Program-made: the position numbers and the translations under genes | Notes under the pieces: generated by a model | Seen by the model: the letters and a program-made list of their open reading frames with translations, nothing else | Database searches by the model: none | Told to the model about the DNA's origin: nothing | Origin: Candidatus Opitulatrix roisinitermitis | GTDB lineage: Bacteria > Actinomycetota > Actinomycetes > Actinomycetales > Bifidobacteriaceae | DNA length: 5,538 bases | Direction of reading: 5' to 3' | Assembly (NCBI GenBank): GCA_031288055.1 | Contig: JAITSD010000060.1 | Span: 1-5,538 of the forward strand | In this document: positions 1 to 4,346 of the stretch, one piece after another | Numbering within the stretch: position 1 is the first letter of the stretch | How the letters are laid out: every line of letters begins with the position of its first letter

Positions 1-815
1 TTTTCTTTTACTCTTTTAATATCTTTATTGACATTAAAACGAGTTTTAGTTTTAATATTTTTATTATCTATTTGGTTAATTTTGCTAATATCGTATTCAA
101 CTATACCCGTTTGATTAAGTTTTTTAACTTTATGGCTAATATGGTGAACTAATGGTTTTTTTTCAATAGATTTGGTATGTTTTGATTTATTAGGTGAAAT
201 AACAAATCCTATAACAGATCCAAGTAGAAGTATTAAACCCAAAATAAACCCAAAATGGCTTATAGTATCTGTGGAATTATTAGTCCAATCAATGGCTAAC
301 TGAATAGGTGTCAAACTACCTTTTCTAGTAATAATTAGTGTTGAATCGTTATTAAATGAACCTAGACTATTTAAATCAAAAGAAATTTGGCCGTTTGATG
401 TAGCTATAAGATCAAACATATCTGATTGACTTATATCCAAATTATCAGATAAAACAGTTTTTGTGGGTAAAATATTTTGGGTTTGCCAACTATTGATTGA
501 TGAAAAACCTGTAATTGTGGTGTAATTTGTGTCATCAGCTAAAAAACCATTAGCGTCTTTATAATTACCATAAGCTATTTGTAAAGTGTCAGAACTGTTA
601 GTCGTTATATTAATTAGTGAGTTGCTACTAACGGCTTGTAAAACTCCTGGATTAAAAATAATATAAGATGAATTATTAGTTATATCAGTCGATGTGGTGA
701 TTTTTTTATTAACTGGTGTAAACCAAAAAATAACGCTAGATATTATAACTATAATAATACTCAAAATTAAACTGCTAATACTAGCAATTTTCTTTTTGGA
801 TATTTTTTTGAACAT
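1..815 (-). CDS. Two-helix membrane protein of unknown family (3' partial)
   Basis: I read this frame by hand from the ATG at 815-813. It stays open for 271 codons to the left edge, so the C-terminus is missing. I do not recognise the family. Residues 1-9 are basic (MFKKISKKK), followed by a hydrophobic helix at about 10-32. Next comes a region of about 150 residues rich in Asn, Ser and Thr (about 36-185), predicted to be extracytoplasmic. A second hydrophobic helix lies at about 188-207. The rest is a Lys/His-rich tail that should be cytoplasmic. The inferred topology is N-in, outer domain, C-in. There is no lipobox and no catalytic motif that I can see. No Shine-Dalgarno sequence precedes the ATG; a -10 box lies 9 nt upstream, so the mRNA leader should be almost absent. 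The gene is divergent from the FKBP lipoprotein gene and shares its promoter region, which hints at a related envelope role. The reading frame is secure; the function is unknown. Confidence 0.85.
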   Translation of the reverse strand, partial: MFKKISKKKIASISSLILSIIIVIISSVIFWFTPVNKKITTSTDITNNSSYIIFNPGVLQAVSSNSLINITTNSSDTLQIAYGNYKDANGFLADDTNYTTITGFSSINSWQTQNILPTKTVLSDNLDISQSDMFDLIATSNGQISFDLNSLGSFNNDSTLIITRKGSLTPIQLAIDWTNNSTDTISHFGFILGLILLLGSVIGFVISPNKSKHTKSIEKKPLVHHISHKVKKLNQTGIVEYDISKINQIDNKNIKTKTRFNVNKDIKRVKE

Positions 816-823
816 ACTATAAT

Positions 824-840
824 AATTATACTGTATAATT
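824..840. promoter_or_regulatory. Symmetric divergent promoter (two mirrored -10 boxes)
   Basis: AATTATAC (824-831), a single T (832) and GTATAATT (833-840) form a perfect 8+1+8 inverted repeat. It contains TATAAT on the plus strand at 834-839 and TATAAT on the minus strand at 830-825. The plus box ends 7 nt before the ATG at 847, and the minus box ends 9 nt before the ATG at 815. Transcription normally starts about 7 nt past a -10 box, so both messages would begin at or within about 3 nt of their start codon. The -35 elements are poor: the best plus-strand candidate is TTGAAC (808-813), with a long 20-nt spacer. The promoter call is inferred from sequence; the symmetry is seen directly. Confidence 0.6.
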
Positions 841-846
841 ATATAT

Positions 847-1815
847 ATGAAAAAGGTTAATTTTGACTATAAGGGTTTTTGGAATTACAAAGTTATAAAA
901 GTGTTTATTTTTGGGTTTTTTATATTTAGTTCACTATTAATTAGTTCCTGTGCGTCGGATGATAATGCAATTAAATTTAATTCGCCAGAGGAGTTAGCCA
1001 AAATAAAAATTGTTGATAATATTGCTACAGCTGAACCTAAATTAATAATTGATTCCACAATTGATTTATTGCCAGATGTTTATTCAGTAATTCATGATGG
1101 TAAAGGTAATATTATAAATGATAGTGACCGTCTACAAGTACAAACTGATACATATCAAAGTGATGATAACCAACAGTATAAAATTTCAAATTCATCGTGG
1201 CAGGGTAAAGATGCGGCTAATGTTTTAGTTATGTCACAAACTCAAGGAGCCATGCCAGATGGTTTATATAATCAACTTATAGGCAAAAAAGTAGGCACAA
1301 TTTTTATAGTTGGCACAGGTTCACAAAATAGTCAAAATGGCCTGACAACTAATTATATTATGGTTAATAAAGTAGTTGGTAAAGCTAAAGGTTATACCAC
1401 AGCTGATGGACAGGTGATGTCAGTAGATAATAAAAAACCGTCGGCGACTTTAACTTCTAATAATCAATTTACTTTAAATTTGCCAGCTAATTATAAGGCA
1501 TCAGCTCAATTACAATCCTATTATTTAATAAAAGGCACAGGACCAAAAGTTAAAAGTACTGATACTATAACTGTTAAATATACTGGTTGGTTATCTAATG
1601 GAACGCAATTTGATTCCAAAACCGATTCATCATTTGTGGCATCTTTAAACGGTTCTGTGATTCAAGGTTGGACAAATGGATTAAAAGATAAAACAGTTGG
1701 TTCTAGAGTTATGTTAGTTATTCCGCCTAAATTGGGTTATGGACAAACTGCTATTGGGCAAATTCCGGCTAATTCTAGTTTGATATTTTGTATTGATATT
1801 TTAGGTATAAATTAA
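847..1815 (+). CDS. Tandem-FKBP peptidyl-prolyl isomerase lipoprotein
   Basis: This is a 322-residue exported lipoprotein that should catalyse cis-trans isomerisation of prolyl bonds in proteins outside the membrane. Residues 1-34 form a signal peptide with a hydrophobic stretch at 16-32, ending in the lipobox ISSC with the acylated Cys at 35. The C-terminal FKBP domain (about 225-322) keeps the residues that line the family's active site: Y245, F255-D256 (in QFDS), V271-I272 and W275 (in VIQGW), Y298 (in LGYG) and F314. Residues about 62-190 look like an earlier FKBP domain whose active-site positions are lost, leaving weak echoes such as LIGKKVGT at 144-151 against LKDKTVGS at 279-286. The ATG at 847 has no Shine-Dalgarno sequence but lies 7 nt after a TATAAT box, so it is probably translated from a leaderless message. 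The likely role is folding of secreted or surface proteins; client specificity cannot be read. The family call is firm. Confidence 0.93.
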   Translation: MKKVNFDYKGFWNYKVIKVFIFGFFIFSSLLISSCASDDNAIKFNSPEELAKIKIVDNIATAEPKLIIDSTIDLLPDVYSVIHDGKGNIINDSDRLQVQTDTYQSDDNQQYKISNSSWQGKDAANVLVMSQTQGAMPDGLYNQLIGKKVGTIFIVGTGSQNSQNGLTTNYIMVNKVVGKAKGYTTADGQVMSVDNKKPSATLTSNNQFTLNLPANYKASAQLQSYYLIKGTGPKVKSTDTITVKYTGWLSNGTQFDSKTDSSFVASLNGSVIQGWTNGLKDKTVGSRVMLVIPPKLGYGQTAIGQIPANSSLIFCIDILGIN

Positions 1816-1883
1816 TTTTTTTATTTTATTTTATTTTACTAAAATTAAGCACATTTAAATTGAGTAATTTATATAAATATTTT

Positions 1884-1924
1884 TTGAATATAAAACAATA
1901 ATTGTTAAAGTTTATTCAATTTTT
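1884..1924 (+). terminator. AT-rich hairpin with T-run, possible weak terminator or operator
   Basis: TTGAATA (1884-1890) pairs perfectly with TATTCAA (1913-1919), and AAC/GTT can extend the stem past a 3-nt bulge. A nested inverted repeat, AACAAT-A-ATTGTT, occupies 1894-1906. The structure is followed by TTTTT (1920-1924). It lies 69 nt past the FKBP stop codon and just before the groEL -35 box. It could end the FKBP transcript or bind a regulator of groEL. The stem is almost entirely A-T, so as an intrinsic terminator it would be weak. In DNA this AT-rich, such repeats also arise by chance. Confidence 0.3.
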
Positions 1925-1932
1925 AAAAGTGC

Positions 1933-1962
1933 TTGACTTGATTTTTCTGTTTATGATAGACT
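1933..1962 (+). promoter_or_regulatory. Predicted groEL promoter
   Basis: A -35 box TTGACT (1933-1938, 5 of 6 to consensus) is followed after 18 nt by TAGACT (1957-1962, 4 of 6). TG at 1954-1955 sits one base ahead of the -10, which makes it an extended -10. Transcription would start near 1969, giving a leader of about 45 nt. No CIRCE operator (TTAGCACTC-N9-GAGTGCTAA), the usual HrcA heat-shock site, is present between 1816 and 2013. A broken palindrome TTTGT-AA-ACAAA (1966-1977) spans the predicted start site and might be an operator, but that is speculative. Confidence 0.55.
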
Positions 1963-2000
1963 ATTTTTGTAAACAAATTTGAGTATTTTTTATGAATTAT

Positions 2001-2008
2001 AGAAAGGA
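2001..2008 (+). promoter_or_regulatory. groEL ribosome-binding site
   Basis: AGAAAGGA ends 5 nt before the groEL ATG and resembles the Shine-Dalgarno core. It fixes the start at 2014. It also contrasts with the FKBP gene and the leftmost gene, which have no such site. Confidence 0.75.
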
Positions 2009-2013
2009 AATTT

Positions 2014-3636
2014 ATGTCGAAATTAATTAGTTTTGATGAAGAAGCCAGAAAATCTATGGAGCAAGGTCTTGATAAATTGGCTAATACTGTGAAAGTCACT
2101 CTAGGACCTAAAGGTAGAAATGTGGTTTTAGATAAAAAATGGGGTGCTCCAACTATTACTAATGATGGTGTGACTATTGCTAAAGATATTGATTTAGAAG
2201 ACCCTTTTGAAAAAATCGGTGCTGAATTAGTTAAAGAAGTGGCTAAGAAAACTGATGATGTGGCTGGTGATGGAACTACGACGGCTACAGTTTTAGCTCA
2301 ATCATTAGTTAAGGAGGGTTTAAAAAATTTAGCAGCCGGTTCAAATCCAATTGCTATTAGACGTGGTATTGATAAAGCTGTGGCAAAAGTGGTTGAAGAT
2401 TTGAAAACTCAAGCTGTAGATATTAAAAATAAAGATCAAATTGCTGCTACAGCTTCTATTTCGGCTGGTGATGATGAAATAGGTAAACTTATTGCTGAAG
2501 CTTTGGATAAAGTTGGTAATGAGGGGGTTGTAACAGTTGAGGAATCTAATTCTTTTGGTTTAGAAATGGATTTTGCTGAAGGTATGAGATTTGACAAAGG
2601 TTTTATAACTCGTTACTTTATAACTGATGAGGAACGACAAGAGGCTGTTTTAGAGGACGCATATATTTTATTATATGAAGGTAAAATTACTCAGCCACAA
2701 GAGTTGGAGAAAATTGCCACAGAGGTTTTTCAAGCTGGTAAACCTGTTTTATTTATTGCCGAGGATATAGAGGGCCAAGCTTTAGCTTCTTTGGTGCTGA
2801 ATAAATTGCAAGGTGGTCTAAAATCAGTGGCGGTTAAAGCTCCTGGTTTTGGTGATCGACGTAAAGCCATGTTGCAAGATATAGCTGTTTTAACAGGCGG
2901 CACAGTTTTGTCAGAGGAAATTGGTCTAAAACCAGAAAATGCAGAAATATCTCATTTAGGAAAAGCTAGAAAAGTGATTGTCACAAAGGATGAAACTACT
3001 ATTGTTGATGGTTCTGGAGAGAAAAAAGCTATTGATGGTAGGGTAGCTCAAATAAAAAGTGAAATAACTACAACTGATTCCGATTATGATAGAGAAAAAT
3101 TGCAAGAGCGTTTGGCTAAATTTTCAGGCGGCGTGGCTGTTTTGAAAGCTGGTGCAGCTACAGAGGTGGAACTCAAAGAGAGAAAACACCGTATAGAAGA
3201 TGCTATTAGAAATGCTAAAGCTGCAATTGAGGAAGGTATTGTGGCAGGCGGTGGCGTGGCTTTGTTACACGCTGAGAAAGCTGCTGGATCTTTGAAATTA
3301 GACGAGGATGAAGCTATAGGTGCTAAAATAGTGACTAGTGCTTTGTCAGCACCTTTAAAACAGATTGCTAATAATGCCGGTTTAGAAGGCGGAGTGGTGA
3401 TTGATAAAGTTAGAGGTTTGCCAGCTGGTAGCGGTTTAAATGCTGCCACTGAAACTTATGAAGATTTACTTAAAGCTGGTGTAAGCGATCCAGTTAAAGT
3501 AACTCGTTCGGCTTTACAAAACGCAGCTTCTATTGCAGGTTTATTTTTAACCACTGAAGTGGTTGTGGCTGATAAACCTGAAGAAGAAAAACCAGCTGCT
3601 CCTGGTATGGATCCTGCCGCTGGCATGGGTTATTAA
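2014..3636 (+). CDS. groEL: Chaperonin GroEL (Hsp60)
   Basis: This is the large chaperonin subunit: two seven-membered rings that fold cytosolic proteins with ATP and the GroES lid. At 540 residues it is full length (the family is usually 530-550). Visible landmarks are LGPKGRNV (30-37) and GDGTTT (85-90) in the nucleotide pocket, the apical stretch VKAPGFGDRRKAMLQDIA, the catalytic Asp of the IEDA motif (D396, equivalent to E. coli D398) and EEGIVAGGG (406-414). Two things are odd. The apical segment usually read as SPYF or SAYF is TRYF here. The C-terminus is a short MDPAAGMGY without the usual run of GGM repeats. No groES lies directly upstream; the preceding gene is an FKBP lipoprotein. 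The gene has its own predicted promoter and a good ribosome-binding site, and nadD follows after 27 bp. Identification is certain. Confidence 0.98.
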   Translation: MSKLISFDEEARKSMEQGLDKLANTVKVTLGPKGRNVVLDKKWGAPTITNDGVTIAKDIDLEDPFEKIGAELVKEVAKKTDDVAGDGTTTATVLAQSLVKEGLKNLAAGSNPIAIRRGIDKAVAKVVEDLKTQAVDIKNKDQIAATASISAGDDEIGKLIAEALDKVGNEGVVTVEESNSFGLEMDFAEGMRFDKGFITRYFITDEERQEAVLEDAYILLYEGKITQPQELEKIATEVFQAGKPVLFIAEDIEGQALASLVLNKLQGGLKSVAVKAPGFGDRRKAMLQDIAVLTGGTVLSEEIGLKPENAEISHLGKARKVIVTKDETTIVDGSGEKKAIDGRVAQIKSEITTTDSDYDREKLQERLAKFSGGVAVLKAGAATEVELKERKHRIEDAIRNAKAAIEEGIVAGGGVALLHAEKAAGSLKLDEDEAIGAKIVTSALSAPLKQIANNAGLEGGVVIDKVRGLPAGSGLNAATETYEDLLKAGVSDPVKVTRSALQNAASIAGLFLTTEVVVADKPEEEKPAAPGMDPAAGMGY

Positions 3637-3650
3637 TTGGCAGGTTAATT

Positions 3651-3660
3651 AAAAGGTGAT
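3651..3660 (+). promoter_or_regulatory. nadD ribosome-binding site that favours an ATT start
   Basis: AAAAGGTGAT matches the AGGTGAT part of the extended Shine-Dalgarno sequence complementary to the 16S rRNA 3' end. After the AAAAGG portion there are 7 nt to the ATT codon at 3664, which is normal spacing. The first ATG, at 3691, is 30 nt past the end of this site, too far to be served by it. I see no other purine-rich site close to that ATG except AAAAAG (3675-3680), which is 10 nt away and weaker. Confidence 0.6.
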
Positions 3661-3663
3661 TTA

Positions 3664-4248
3664 ATTCAAAATTTAAAAAGATTAGGCATAATGGGTGGGA
3701 CTTTTGACCCCATCCATAATGGTCATTTGGTGGCAGCTTCTGAGGCAGCTAGTCGGTATGATCTAACCAAAGTTATTTTTGTGCCAACAGGTGTGTCGGC
3801 TTTTAAAAATCGTCAAATTGTGGCAACACCAGAAAATCGTTATTTAATGTCTGTAATTGCTACAGCGGCAAATCCCATATTCATAGTATCAAGAGTAGAT
3901 ATAGATAGGGGTGGTATAACATATACAATTGATACTTTAAAAGATATAAAAAAAGATTATTCCGATTATGAATTATATTTTATAACAGGAGCTGATGCGG
4001 TTAGTCAAATAGAATCATGGAAAGATTATAAACAATTATTTAGTTTAGCTAAATTTGTAGCTGTAACTAGACCTGATTATGCAGTTAATTGCGATATAAT
4101 CAGTAAATATTCTATTGACCAATTAGAAGTACCAGCTATGGCTATTTCATCAACTAATTGTCGTCAAAGAGCGGCTCGCGGTGAACCAATTTGGTATTTA
4201 GTGCCAGATGGTGTTGTGCAATATATAAATAAACATAAAGTTTATTAA
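3664..4248 (+). CDS. nadD: Nicotinate-nucleotide adenylyltransferase NadD
   Basis: NadD joins nicotinate mononucleotide and ATP to make nicotinate adenine dinucleotide, the step before NAD synthetase. From the ATT at 3664 the protein has 194 residues; from the first ATG (3691) it has 185. I prefer the ATT. The codons before the ATG encode KRLGI, which completes the first beta strand that NadD proteins place just before GGTFDPIH, and a strong ribosome-binding site is correctly spaced for ATT. No ATG, GTG or TTG exists in frame between the upstream stop (3646-3648) and 3691. Numbered from ATT, the nucleotidyltransferase motif GGTFDPIHNGH is at 11-21, with H18 and H21 of HxGH. TPENR is at 55-59, RGGITYTIDTL at 82-92, GAD at 109-111 with the downstream Trp at 119, and ISSTNCR at 161-167 is the C-terminal phosphate-binding motif. 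The gene probably shares a transcript with groEL. Function is certain; the start is inferred. Confidence 0.93.
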   Translation: MQNLKRLGIMGGTFDPIHNGHLVAASEAASRYDLTKVIFVPTGVSAFKNRQIVATPENRYLMSVIATAANPIFIVSRVDIDRGGITYTIDTLKDIKKDYSDYELYFITGADAVSQIESWKDYKQLFSLAKFVAVTRPDYAVNCDIISKYSIDQLEVPAMAISSTNCRQRAARGEPIWYLVPDGVVQYINKHKVY

Positions 4249-4278
4249 TTTTGTAATATTACTTTTATTGAATATATT

Positions 4279-4300
4279 TGACAACAATGTCATATTTTAT
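4279..4300 (+). terminator. Weak hairpin after nadD
   Basis: TGACA (4279-4283) and TGTCA (4288-4292) form a 5-bp stem around the loop ACAA, followed by TATTTTAT. It lies 30 nt past the nadD stop in the convergent gap, where a terminator is expected. The stem is short and the T-tract is interrupted, so this is only a candidate. Confidence 0.3.
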
Positions 4301-4346
4301 CAGTTCAAAATAATAAAATCAGCGTTAAAAGTTAAGTCGAAAAAAA

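Noticed and set aside
1812..1848. TTAATTTT/AAAATTAA inverted repeat with TTTTA runs after the FKBP stop
   Set aside because: It is A/T only, has a loop of over 20 nt and no T-tract after the second arm. It is expected by chance in this composition.
1867..1878. 12-bp perfect palindrome ATTTATATAAAT
   Set aside because: A purely A/T palindrome in a very AT-rich spacer, with no partner copy and no link to a promoter element.
1847..1934. AAGCAC and GTGCTT as a possible CIRCE or HrcA site
   Set aside because: The arms are 6 bp, about 76 nt apart, and do not match the TTAGCACTC-N9-GAGTGCTAA layout.
1992..2030. Short upstream ORF of 12 codons overlapping the groEL start
   Set aside because: There is no ribosome-binding site ahead of its ATG and no regulatory peptide pattern. 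The groEL Shine-Dalgarno lies inside it, and chance is the simpler explanation.
3084..3449. Open frame of 121 codons on the minus strand
   Set aside because: It lies wholly inside groEL on the opposite strand, has a low-complexity Ala/Pro/Ser-rich translation and no ribosome-binding site. It is a shadow of groEL codon usage.
4278..4306. TTGACA as a -35 box in the convergent gap
   Set aside because: No -10 box lies 16-18 nt downstream and no plus-strand gene follows. The bases are better explained as part of the short hairpin.
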